Of a stretch of DNA of 64,000 bases, positions 1-10,110 are shown piece by piece; position 1 is the first letter of the stretch; every line of letters starts with the position of its first letter. The position numbers were made by a program, and so were the translations under genes. The DNA is from CAZBRS01 sp964494475 (lineage in GTDB: Bacteria > Myxococcota_A > UBA9042 > CAZBRS01). The stretch is taken from NCBI GenBank assembly GCA_964494475.1, contig CAZBRS010000002.1:1-64000 (forward strand), given 5' to 3'. Below the pieces are notes generated by a model. The model saw only the letters and a program-made list of their open reading frames with translations, made no database searches and was not told where the DNA came from.

Positions 1-55
1 GGCGCACCGCGTCGGCCACCTTCTGGATGGCCTCCTCCTGGTGCACCACGCGCTC
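1..55 (-). repeat. 55-bp exact copy of an internal clpB segment at the window edge
   Basis: Bases 1-55 are identical to 3911-3965 inside clpB, and the match stops exactly at base 55. Read on the minus strand it encodes the clpB stretch ERVVHQEEAIQKVADAV, but an in-frame TGA lies just upstream (about position 90), so it is not part of an intact clpB copy here. A match of exactly 55 bases at the edge of the sequence is what a de Bruijn assembly with k=55 leaves at a contig end. A real truncated paralogue that continues beyond the window is the alternative. Confidence 0.8.
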
Positions 56-167
56 GCCGACCAGACGGAGTCGGCCGAGGACTCACGTTTTTCCGACCTT
101 CCGGCCATCGGCTACCCGGGAAGCTCTTACGCACGCCGCGAGCCGGTACGGGAAAGGCCGCTGGCTC

Positions 168-881
168 CTACTCAGGGCAGATGTACGAAAGGATCAGGAA
201 CCCTCCCCCGTGTACTTCCGCTTCGCGGTGCTCGACGTATCGTCCGACGGCCGTCACCGCCTGCCCGATCGCCGACGAAACGGCAGGGGCGCTCTCGTTC
301 GCCCATAAGGCCAGCCCCGGCATCGCACAGCCCGTTGGGCAAGAGGACTCTACGAGACTCTGGCAGGAGCAGTCGGGCGGGAAGCAGAGATCCATCACAC
401 AGAGATAGCATGAAGCCGCGGCGGCCAGAGACGGGGAAGCCAGCCAGAGTCCGTGCTCCGACGTCATTGGGCCGAAGGCGTGCACCTCACGGACCATCGT
501 CCCTGAGAACGCGGCATCGCGGGATGCGGGTATCGTGAAATTCCCCGTCCAACCCGAGCGTTTCCCCTGGGGCCGGCACGACGCGTCCAGTAGAAAGGTC
601 CTGGCGGAGACTTCCACGCACGGTTCGTCGCATACTGCGGACGCCAGATCCGGCCCCTCCATGCGGCACGCAGAGGGAAGATCCACCTCGGCAGCCGGGA
701 ATCCGGGGCACACGAAGCCGCCCTCGCAAACCGTTCCGAGACCCTCGGCGCTAGCATCCCCGACGTGCTCGACCACGGTCTCGATTCCGCCCGGGATATC
801 GTCGGTATCGGCGCCCCATCCCTGACACCCTACGAGCACGATGGCCAGCAGAAGCGCGTGATTGACGCTTGGCTTTTGCAT
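168..881 (-). CDS. small Cys-rich lipoprotein of unknown function
   Basis: The product is 237 residues with an N-terminal hydrophobic segment ending in a lipobox-like LVGC, so it is probably an envelope lipoprotein with the lipidated Cys near residue 19. The mature part has many cysteines in CxxC-like clusters (SCYLCVMDLC, CSCQSL, SCPTGC), which suggests a disulfide-stabilised secreted domain. I do not recognise the family. It starts 8 bases after the stop of the subtilase gene, so the two are probably one transcript, yet no Shine-Dalgarno is visible in the very AT-rich spacer (882-905). Codon usage is less GC-biased than in most of the window, which may mean recent acquisition together with the protease. 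Confidence 0.6.
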   Translation of the reverse strand: MQKPSVNHALLLAIVLVGCQGWGADTDDIPGGIETVVEHVGDASAEGLGTVCEGGFVCPGFPAAEVDLPSACRMEGPDLASAVCDEPCVEVSARTFLLDASCRPQGKRSGWTGNFTIPASRDAAFSGTMVREVHAFGPMTSEHGLWLASPSLAAAASCYLCVMDLCFPPDCSCQSLVESSCPTGCAMPGLALWANESAPAVSSAIGQAVTAVGRYVEHREAEVHGGGFLILSYICPE

Positions 882-889
882 ATTATATA

Positions 890-2821
890 TTAATTACAAT
901 TAGTCCTATAATACAAGAAGTAATAGACGGTTGCCCACGACGGGACATTGGCGCCATGCATGCGAAATCGCCAATACGAGGTGGACGCCGTGAGCGCTCC
1001 ATCTATCTTGCCCCGCTCGAATATTGAATCATCGTCCGTGCTTGAAATTACTTCGTTTCCAGAGCCATTGAAAACGTACAAATCGACGTCACTATGGTTG
1101 CCAGAAGCCGTTTCGGGCCACCAGATCGCGGCGTGCAGATCGCATTCGTGTCCCGTCGTCACCGGGAACATGAAGTCCTCATTTTCGCCGTTGGACACGT
1201 AGCGCATGCCGGTTATCCACGTGCTGCCCGTCGGTTCTCCCAACCGGACCTGATCCGCGCCAAAAAAGTACTGAAAGAAGTAGCTCAACTCCGGAGAGTG
1301 GCCGAATGCGAGGAGCGCGGCGTAGATCTTCCCAGGAGAGGGGAGCATCTGGTTCGCGTTGAAGAAGTTGTACGTCAACAGCGCGGCTCCGGCGGCATAG
1401 GGTGTGGCGCCGCTCGTATGCGCGAACAGGTCGATGCAACTGTCTGACAGCCGGCATCCGGTCTCGCTACGAGTCGGCATCCGCAGGTCGGGCTTTACGC
1501 GACCATCCGTGGTGGGTCCCAGCGACTGCCTCATCTCGTCTCCGTTGTCCATGCCACAGGTGTACTCCGAGGGATCCTTCACGTTGTAGTACCCCACCCC
1601 CAGTACCTTGTGCGCGTTCGCGGGGCAACGGACGGAACCACCGAGCGGCCAGTCGCTGCAGTCCTCTTCGGTGTAGCCGAAGTTCCCGTTCGCGGCTACG
1701 ACGATGACGCCCTGGTCGTACGCGTTGTCGAACGCCGTCGCGACGGCAGAGTTGAACGCGGCGTCCAACTGGAGCTCTGCGACGATGACCCGTGCCCCGT
1801 GCCACACCGCCCGCTCCACCGCCTTGATCACGACAGCCGCGTCCGGCCAGCCAATCGTCGGATACACCGCCCAGCTATCGATCTTGGCAGACGTAACCCC
1901 GATATACCTAGTCCCGAGCTGCGTGTTCCGCCCCGACAGGATGGAGGCCGTCTTGGTCCCGTGCCCGGTCCCCATGGCCCTATCGCCCGGTTCGTACGGG
2001 CACTGCGGGTTCCCGACATCCTCGCAGTCGTCGCCTCCGCACAAGCAATCCTTCCAGAGACGGATCCGGTTGTTCGGGCTCGACGCGGACTCGTAGAGGA
2101 GTTGATGAGTCCGCCGGACTCCCGTGTCGAGCAAGGCGACATAGCCCGAACCTCCGTATGCGGAGAACGGATCCGAGTGGATCCTAGACCTGCCGTCATC
2201 AACGTCGTTCAAGGGATCGGCGTCGGGGTTACCGTAGGAATCTGGGGCCTCCCCTTCGACGTAGCGCGGCATGACATGGATGACTCGGGGGAGATCGGAG
2301 ACCTCGATCGCAGCCTTGAGAGGCATACGAGCCACAATCGCGTTCCCCATCGTGTATTCTTCAAGGACTACTCCGGCGAGCTGCCGGACAACGTCGACGA
2401 CCGTCCTCCGTTCCGCGGCCCTGTCCGCGGCAACGGCGTTCCACTGCACGACGCGCTGCTCGGGTTCCTCCGGCAGCCTTTGGAGCCCGACTGACGTCTC
2501 CACGCCGATGATCACGTCCACGTCCCGATCTCCCTGCAGCAGGAGTTCCGGCGCGATCTTGTCCCCGCCGTAGTGAGGCGGAGGCTTCGCCTTGTCGATC
2601 GGACTCCAGCCTTCCGGCGACGGCACGAGGTCAGCGTGGCCCGACTGGCAGACTGGCTTGTCACCGTCGGCCCCGAACTCGCACACCACGCCGTGTTCAT
2701 TCGCCGCCGGGTCCGCCGACGAAACGGTGGGTTGGGCGAGGGCAGCGGTCGACCCGCACGGTTGGAGCACGTACCCCTCAATCATCGCCAAGCACGTCAC
2801 GAAGAGAATCCATCGGTTCAT
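890..2821 (-). CDS. secreted subtilisin-like (S8) serine protease
   Basis: A 643-residue extracytoplasmic peptidase. The signal peptide covers about residues 1-30 (ends STAALAQ). The catalytic triad is visible: Asp in VALLDTG (about 230), His in GTGHGTKTAS (about 286) and Ser in TSGATPYAAG (about 470). The oxyanion Asn is in VVAANGN (about 378). Between signal and catalytic domain lies a region of about 180 residues that may act as a propeptide. The C-terminus (DVDLYVFNGSGNEV) resembles the pre-peptidase C-terminal beta-sandwich of secreted proteases. I chose ATG 2821, preceded by GAGGGG, because it places the signal peptide at the N-terminus. A TTG at 2893 with a near-perfect AGGAGGA at 2901-2907 is a serious alternative that would add 24 residues. 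Substrate unknown. Confidence 0.9.
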   Translation of the reverse strand: MNRWILFVTCLAMIEGYVLQPCGSTAALAQPTVSSADPAANEHGVVCEFGADGDKPVCQSGHADLVPSPEGWSPIDKAKPPPHYGGDKIAPELLLQGDRDVDVIIGVETSVGLQRLPEEPEQRVVQWNAVAADRAAERRTVVDVVRQLAGVVLEEYTMGNAIVARMPLKAAIEVSDLPRVIHVMPRYVEGEAPDSYGNPDADPLNDVDDGRSRIHSDPFSAYGGSGYVALLDTGVRRTHQLLYESASSPNNRIRLWKDCLCGGDDCEDVGNPQCPYEPGDRAMGTGHGTKTASILSGRNTQLGTRYIGVTSAKIDSWAVYPTIGWPDAAVVIKAVERAVWHGARVIVAELQLDAAFNSAVATAFDNAYDQGVIVVAANGNFGYTEEDCSDWPLGGSVRCPANAHKVLGVGYYNVKDPSEYTCGMDNGDEMRQSLGPTTDGRVKPDLRMPTRSETGCRLSDSCIDLFAHTSGATPYAAGAALLTYNFFNANQMLPSPGKIYAALLAFGHSPELSYFFQYFFGADQVRLGEPTGSTWITGMRYVSNGENEDFMFPVTTGHECDLHAAIWWPETASGNHSDVDLYVFNGSGNEVISSTDDDSIFERGKIDGALTASTSYWRFRMHGANVPSWATVYYFLYYRTNCN

Positions 2822-3083
2822 GGTACTACCCCTCGGTAATCGTTCAGCGCTGTGGATGTGAGCAACGTTACTGTGGTTCGAGACGCCGATCAAGCGTATA
2901 TCCTCCTAAAAGCCACTCGCACTTCGGAAACCGATGACGCTGTCGTGGGCGGACGTGACGATAACGTGCAGAAAAATGGCGGAGTAGACATACCCGTGCA
3001 ACCTCTGGGCCATCCACAGCTTTCGGATGACGCACTGGATGAAGGAACGGATCAGATCGTGCGCCCACGCGTAGGCGAGCCCC

Positions 3084-5675
<2,592 letters not shown>

Positions 5676-5705
5676 GGGTCGCCCCGAAGCACATCGTTCG
5701 GCTTG

Positions 5706-5735
5706 TAGAATGGGGGCGGGCTGGGGAGGGTCAAG
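5706..5735 (-). promoter_or_regulatory. sigma-32-like heat-shock promoter of clpB
   Basis: On the minus strand the sequence reads CTTGACC (5735-5729), 13 bases, then CCCCATTCTA (5715-5706). This is close to the sigma-32 pattern CTTGAAA-N(11-16)-CCCCATnT and sits 31 bases before the clpB start. A sigma-70 reading (TTGACC-N16-CATTCT) is also possible, but the CCCCAT core and the target gene favour a heat-shock factor. Confidence 0.6.
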
Positions 5736-5799
5736 CGATCCCCTGGACGCGCAGCCCGGCTTGAGGCACTCTGTCGCCCGATGGCTTCACGAGGTCACC

Positions 5800-6312
5800 G
5801 TGGCCCCCGTCCTCGTCACCGCGCTCCTCCTCTCGGCGTTCCTGTCCGAGGAGGCCTCTTCAATCTCTCGCGTCGACCTCTTCGTCATCGAGCGCAACAA
5901 GAACAAGAACCTCGTGCAGTACAGCGTGCGCCTCGACGCGGCGTGCGCGCCCGTGGGCGACGAGCCCCTCGAGGCCTTCTGGCGCATGCTCGAGGTCGGG
6001 CCCGAGGCCACCGAGGAGGTCGGGTTGTTCGAGCGCTCGGCCTATGGCATCGCCGACCAGGAGTGCCGGGCCGACGGCGTGACGGTGCAGTTGAAGGCCT
6101 TGCCCCAGCGCGCCGTCACCATCCGGGCCGGGCGCGAGGGCGGGCAATGCCGGGCCGGGGCCTATATGCGCATCAACGGGGCCGAGGCGCGCCTGGCGCG
6201 CGTCTACGCCCACGCCGACGACACGACGCTGATCCCCTCGGTCGCGTACATCGATCTGTTCGGGCAGACCGCCGACGGGCGCGCCGTCACCGAGCGCCTC
6301 GTCTCCGATTGA
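5800..6312 (+). CDS. secreted DUF4833-like protein
   Basis: 170 residues from GTG 5800, chosen because GAGG lies 5 bases upstream and a signal peptide (APVLVTALLLSAFLSEEASS) follows at once. The mature part begins DLFVIERNKNKNLVQYSVRL and contains EAFWRMLEVG and FERSAYGIA. This pattern of a [FI]xIERxxNxNxVxY start, FW and AYG matches the DUF4833 family as I know it. The biochemical role of that family is unknown. The gene is divergent from clpB and convergent with the lipocalin-like gene that follows. Confidence 0.6.
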   Translation: MAPVLVTALLLSAFLSEEASSISRVDLFVIERNKNKNLVQYSVRLDAACAPVGDEPLEAFWRMLEVGPEATEEVGLFERSAYGIADQECRADGVTVQLKALPQRAVTIRAGREGGQCRAGAYMRINGAEARLARVYAHADDTTLIPSVAYIDLFGQTADGRAVTERLVSD

Positions 6313-6313
6313 T

Positions 6314-6360
6314 AGGCGTCGACCCGCTGGTCGGTTCAGAAGGCGTCGACCCGTTTGTCG
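6314..6360. repeat. 27-bp-period tandem duplication at a gene end
   Basis: Two 20-base copies of AGGCGTCGACCCG(C/T)T(G/T)GTCG lie at 6314-6333 and 6341-6360, with two mismatches. The second copy encodes the last residues of the minus-strand lipocalin-like protein; the first lies just beyond its stop. Confidence 0.7.
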
Positions 6361-7511
6361 TAGCCGCAGAGCTCGACATAGGCCACGCCCGTGAGCTCGC
6401 CGTCGGGCGTGCGGCCGCGCACCGTGCACGCGCCCTCCCAGTAATTCACGTTGACCGAGGGACCGGCCAGCTCCTGCTCGCGGGCCACGGGCGTCACGTC
6501 GAGCGTCCAGCCGCGCGCGGGCAGCGTGACGCGCCAGCCCAGGGGATAGGCCGCGCCCGTGACGGGGCTCGTCCACGTGCCCTGGTTGCCGGTCTCGAGC
6601 GTGAAGTCGCGGCCCAGCACCAACGCCTCGGTGGTGCCGTCGGCGGCCACGAAGGTGCCCTTGCTGCCCTCGAGACCCCGGCCGTCGGCCCCGCGCACCT
6701 GGTAGAGCATGAGCTCGGCGCCTCCGTCCAGCTGGACGGCCATCCAGTCCCAGCCCGCGGTGGCCGGCGCGGGCTCGCCCGAGGCGTACTCGTGGTCGTG
6801 CCACGCGAGGCCGGTGACCGCGCGCGGCTGCCCGTCGACCGTGAGCGTGCCCGTCGCGGCCAGGCGCGTGTACGAGAGGTAGTTGCTGTTCACGCCGTTG
6901 GGCGCCTTCCGGAGCAGCCCGCCCTCGCCGTGGAGCACGACCGGCTTGACCGGCTCGAGCTGCAGGTCGAGCGCGTAGCGCCCGTTGTCGGCCGCCAGGC
7001 GCACGCGCGGTCCGTGGGGGCCGTCGCCCGCCTGGCGAGCGGACCAGTCGTACGTCCACACGTGCAATTCCTCGGTCGAGGCGCCCACGTTCGAGCGCGA
7101 GTTCTCGGCCAGGCGCTCGGCGTACACGTGCTGGCCCGTCTGCTTGTCGATCACCGCGAACTGGGCCGCCGTGGCGTGGGTCTTGAAGAACCACCACACG
7201 GGCAGGTGGTCGCGCCAGACCCCCAGGGTGCGGGTGTGGAAGAACACGAGCTCGAAGCCGAACTCGTGCCCGCCCTCGTCGGCCAGGTGCCCCGTCCAGT
7301 ACCACCACTCGGTCTTGAAGTCGGGGTGCGCGGCCAGGTCGCGGGGCAGCTGGACCGGGTGGTCCTCGGGCAGCGCGTAGGCCACGTCGGCGGTGGTGAT
7401 GAACAGGCCGCGGCTGGCCCAGCCGTAGACGAAGCCGGCCAGCGCCAGGGCCAGCAAGGTCAGCACCACCCCGGCCAGCGTCTTCAGCAGCACCCGCAGC
7501 GCCTTGCGCAT
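6336..7511 (-). CDS. CrtC/AttH-type lipocalin-fold protein (COG5621-like), membrane-anchored
   Basis: 391 residues from ATG 7511 (GGGGGGACCGGGG upstream). Residues 7-29 form one membrane segment, leaving a large periplasmic domain. The domain contains FKTEWWYWTGHLADEGGHE, GFELVFFHT and WHDHEY, hallmarks of the double-lipocalin superfamily that includes carotenoid 1,2-hydratase CrtC and the AttH 'predicted secreted hydrolases'. Whether it hydrates a carotenoid or acts on another lipid cannot be read from the sequence. It is divergent from the GNAT/ATP-grasp/CruF-like operon, which also contains a carotenoid-hydratase-like membrane protein. Confidence 0.75.
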   Translation of the reverse strand: MRKALRVLLKTLAGVVLTLLALALAGFVYGWASRGLFITTADVAYALPEDHPVQLPRDLAAHPDFKTEWWYWTGHLADEGGHEFGFELVFFHTRTLGVWRDHLPVWWFFKTHATAAQFAVIDKQTGQHVYAERLAENSRSNVGASTEELHVWTYDWSARQAGDGPHGPRVRLAADNGRYALDLQLEPVKPVVLHGEGGLLRKAPNGVNSNYLSYTRLAATGTLTVDGQPRAVTGLAWHDHEYASGEPAPATAGWDWMAVQLDGGAELMLYQVRGADGRGLEGSKGTFVAADGTTEALVLGRDFTLETGNQGTWTSPVTGAAYPLGWRVTLPARGWTLDVTPVAREQELAGPSVNVNYWEGACTVRGRTPDGELTGVAYVELCGYDKRVDAF

Positions 7512-7605
7512 CCCCGGTCCCCCCGCCGTCCGGGGCCGATTCTGGACCGGAACGGCCCCGCGGTCAACGCGCCGTGGAACCGCTCGCGTTACCGGTCGGG
7601 TCCAT

Positions 7606-7634
7606 TTGACACGGTGCGTCGACCCTCCTACCCT
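7606..7634 (+). promoter_or_regulatory. sigma-70-type promoter of the GNAT/ATP-grasp operon
   Basis: TTGACA (7606-7611), a 17-base spacer and TACCCT (7629-7634), 28 bases before the ATG at 7663. It lies in the 151-base divergent spacer shared with the CrtC-like gene. Confidence 0.65.
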
Positions 7635-7662
7635 ACGGCGACCACCCGCTGCCGGAGCCGAG

Positions 7663-8838
7663 ATGGGCGAGAGGCTGAGGTACGAGATTCGCGAGGCCGA
7701 CCGCGTGCTGGACAACGAGGCGCTGTGTCGGCTGTCGCTGCGCACGCCCATGCTCAGCGACATCGACGTGGCCATCGACCGCTCGCCCGACTTCTTCTCG
7801 TTCTACGACCTGCACGGTCGCTACGGCAAGGACGTGCCCCAGGCCGAGCGCGACTCGGGCGAGGCGCAGAAGCTGGACGGCTACACCTGCACCGTCGCCC
7901 TGCACGAGGGGCGCCTCGTCGGGGCGCTGGCCGCCAGCCATCGCCACGTGCTGTACGACGGCCGGCCGTTCAACCTGGGCTACCCCATGGACGCGCGCGT
8001 CGACCCCGACTACCAGCGCAAGGGCGTGCTGACCGCCATCGCCATGAAGCTGCCCGAGCTCTACCCCGAGGTGAACCTCGACTGCATCCTGAGCGTGATC
8101 CTGCGCGGCAACAAGCGGGCCCGGAAGGTCGCGACCGAGGCCCTGCCCGAGGTCTTCCTCGGCCAGCCCGCGGGCGAGTTCCACCTGCTGCAGTTCTCGA
8201 TGTACCGGCCGTACAAGAACCGCAAGGGCCTGGTGGTCGAGCCGGCCACCGTCGACGACCTCGACGAGATCGTGGCGCTCCTGGCCGGGTTCTACCGCGA
8301 GCACAACTTCGCCCCGCGCATGGATCGCGCCTGGATGGACGAGCTCTTGCGGGTGTCGAAGGGCTACACCGTCGGCGACCTGAACGTGGTGCGCCACCAG
8401 GGCCGCATCGTCGCGCTGGTCGGCCTGTGGGACCAGAGCCCCATCCGCCGCATGATCATGCTGCGCACCACCTGGCCGGTGCGCCTGGGGCTGTTCGCGG
8501 CCAGGGGGTTGCACCTGGTCATGCCCAGCCCCACGCCGCCCCGGAGGGGCGAGGCCGTGCGCAGCCTGTACATCAAGCACATCGCGCACGCGCCGGGCCA
8601 CGAGTCGACGCTGCAGGACCTGCTGAAGGTGCTCTTGAACCGCGCGCGTCGCGGTCGCCAGCATCACTTCGTGTGGGGTGCGTTCTTCCAGAACAGCCCG
8701 CTGCTGCCGCTGTTCAAGGGCTTCCAGGTCACGCGCTCGCACAGCGAGGTGATGGTCGCGCCCTGGAACTCGGGCTGGGACGTCCCGCCCGAGGAGATCG
8801 CCTCGAAGCCCGTGTACCTCGACTACTCCACGGTCTGA
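7663..8838 (+). CDS. GNAT-family N-acyltransferase
   Basis: 391 residues from ATG 7663, preceded by GGAG. The N-terminal half carries an acetyl-CoA-binding GNAT core (TVALHEGRLVGALAAS, then VDPDYQRKGVLTAIAM, matching the Q/RxxGxG/A loop). A second, weaker GNAT-like half begins near VEPATVDDLDEIVALLAGFY, so it appears to be a tandem-GNAT protein. Acyl donor and acceptor are unknown. It opens a three-gene operon with an ATP-grasp ligase (12-base gap) and a polytopic membrane protein (15-base gap), which suggests modification of a small molecule or lipid rather than of a protein. Confidence 0.75.
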   Translation: MGERLRYEIREADRVLDNEALCRLSLRTPMLSDIDVAIDRSPDFFSFYDLHGRYGKDVPQAERDSGEAQKLDGYTCTVALHEGRLVGALAASHRHVLYDGRPFNLGYPMDARVDPDYQRKGVLTAIAMKLPELYPEVNLDCILSVILRGNKRARKVATEALPEVFLGQPAGEFHLLQFSMYRPYKNRKGLVVEPATVDDLDEIVALLAGFYREHNFAPRMDRAWMDELLRVSKGYTVGDLNVVRHQGRIVALVGLWDQSPIRRMIMLRTTWPVRLGLFAARGLHLVMPSPTPPRRGEAVRSLYIKHIAHAPGHESTLQDLLKVLLNRARRGRQHHFVWGAFFQNSPLLPLFKGFQVTRSHSEVMVAPWNSGWDVPPEEIASKPVYLDYSTV

Positions 8839-8850
8839 CGGAGCCCCGCG

Positions 8851-10095
8851 ATGCGCGTGCTCGTCACCTGCGCCCGCAGCCCGCACGCCCTGGCCGCCAT
8901 CCGCGAGTTCGGCCGGCGCGGCTGGGAGGTGACCGCCGCCGACTGCACCCGCCTCAGCGCCGGCGCGCACAGCCGCCACGTGAGCCGCCGCCTGCTGTGG
9001 CCGAACCTCACCGAGCGCCCGGCCGAGTGGCTCGCCGCCTGCGTGGCCGAGTTGAAGAGCCACAAGGTCGACCTGCTCTTCCCCACGTTCGAGGACACGT
9101 TCCTGGTCTCGCGCTTCCGCGACGTGCTCTCGCGGTACACGACGGTGCTGGTCGAGAGCTACGACAAGATGATGCGCGTGCACCACAAGATGTCGCTGAA
9201 CGCGCTGGCGCGCGAGGCGGGCGTCGACGTGCCCGCCACGTGGCAGCCGGCCGACGAGGCCGAGCTCCTCCGCCTTCGCGACGATCTGCCCTACCCGGTG
9301 GTGCTGAAGCTGCCCGACACCAACAACAGCCGCGGCCTGGCCTTCTGCGCCGACGCCGAGCAGCTCACGCTGGCCTGGCGCCGGCAGGTGGCGACCTTCG
9401 GGCTCGCGGGCGGCGACCTGCCCATGATCCAGCAGAAGGTGGAGGGCGACCTGATCTTCACGCTCTTCCTCGGCGACGCCGGGCGCACGGTGGGCTCGCT
9501 GCTCTACGAGCCCCTGCTCATGTTCCCCGACGGCGGGGGCACGGCGTTCCACCGCCGCAGCGTGCGAATCCCCGAGGTCGAGCGCCTCTCGGCGCGGCTG
9601 ATCCAGGCGCTCGGCTGGACGGGCTTCGTGGGCTTCGACTACATCCTCGAGAAGGGCACGGGCCGCCCGGTGTTGATCGACGCCAACCCGCGCACCACCC
9701 CTGGGCTCCTGACGGGTCAGGCGGCCGGCGTCGACTTCACGGGCCTGATCGTCTCGCTCGTCCAGGGCGAGCACCCCCCCGCGCAGAACGAGCCCCGGCC
9801 GGGCGTGCGCACCAAGCTCTGGTTCGTGCACTGGCTGTGGTTCTCGTTCCAACTGCTGCCGGGCAAGGGCTGGCTCCGCCGCGTGGGCGCCGCCTTCGGC
9901 AGCCTGCGCCTCCGGGGCTTCGTGCCCGACATCCACCGCGCCGACGACCGCCGGCCCAGCGTCGTCACGGCGTTGTTCGTGCCCTACTTCATGTTCGTGA
10001 TCAACACGCTGAAGGGCGCCCGGGGCGGCTACATGTACGGCTGCAACTACGATCGACGCCTGGCCGAGCGCATCGCGCCCGACGCGACGGACTGA
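8851..10095 (+). CDS. ATP-grasp ligase (carbamoyl-phosphate-synthase-like)
   Basis: A 414-residue ligase that should activate a carboxylate with ATP. An N-terminal Rossmann-like pre-ATP-grasp domain (MRVLVTCARSPHALAAIREF, then DLLFPTFEDTF) is followed by the ATP-grasp core, with the nucleotide Lys in YPVVLKLP, GFVGFDYILE, and the metal-binding LIDANPRTTPG. The last 110 residues contain hydrophobic stretches (FVHWLWFSFQLLPG; VVTALFVPYFMFVINTL) that could dock it to the membrane. It sits between a GNAT and a CruF-like membrane protein in one operon. Substrate unknown. Confidence 0.85.
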   Translation: MRVLVTCARSPHALAAIREFGRRGWEVTAADCTRLSAGAHSRHVSRRLLWPNLTERPAEWLAACVAELKSHKVDLLFPTFEDTFLVSRFRDVLSRYTTVLVESYDKMMRVHHKMSLNALAREAGVDVPATWQPADEAELLRLRDDLPYPVVLKLPDTNNSRGLAFCADAEQLTLAWRRQVATFGLAGGDLPMIQQKVEGDLIFTLFLGDAGRTVGSLLYEPLLMFPDGGGTAFHRRSVRIPEVERLSARLIQALGWTGFVGFDYILEKGTGRPVLIDANPRTTPGLLTGQAAGVDFTGLIVSLVQGEHPPAQNEPRPGVRTKLWFVHWLWFSFQLLPGKGWLRRVGAAFGSLRLRGFVPDIHRADDRRPSVVTALFVPYFMFVINTLKGARGGYMYGCNYDRRLAERIAPDATD

Positions 10096-10110
10096 CGCGG
10101 GGGCCCCGGC

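Noticed and set aside
2868..3068. 66-codon open frame upstream of the protease gene
   Set aside because: It overlaps the probable leader of the protease transcript, lacks a recognisable domain and has no distinct ribosome-binding site.
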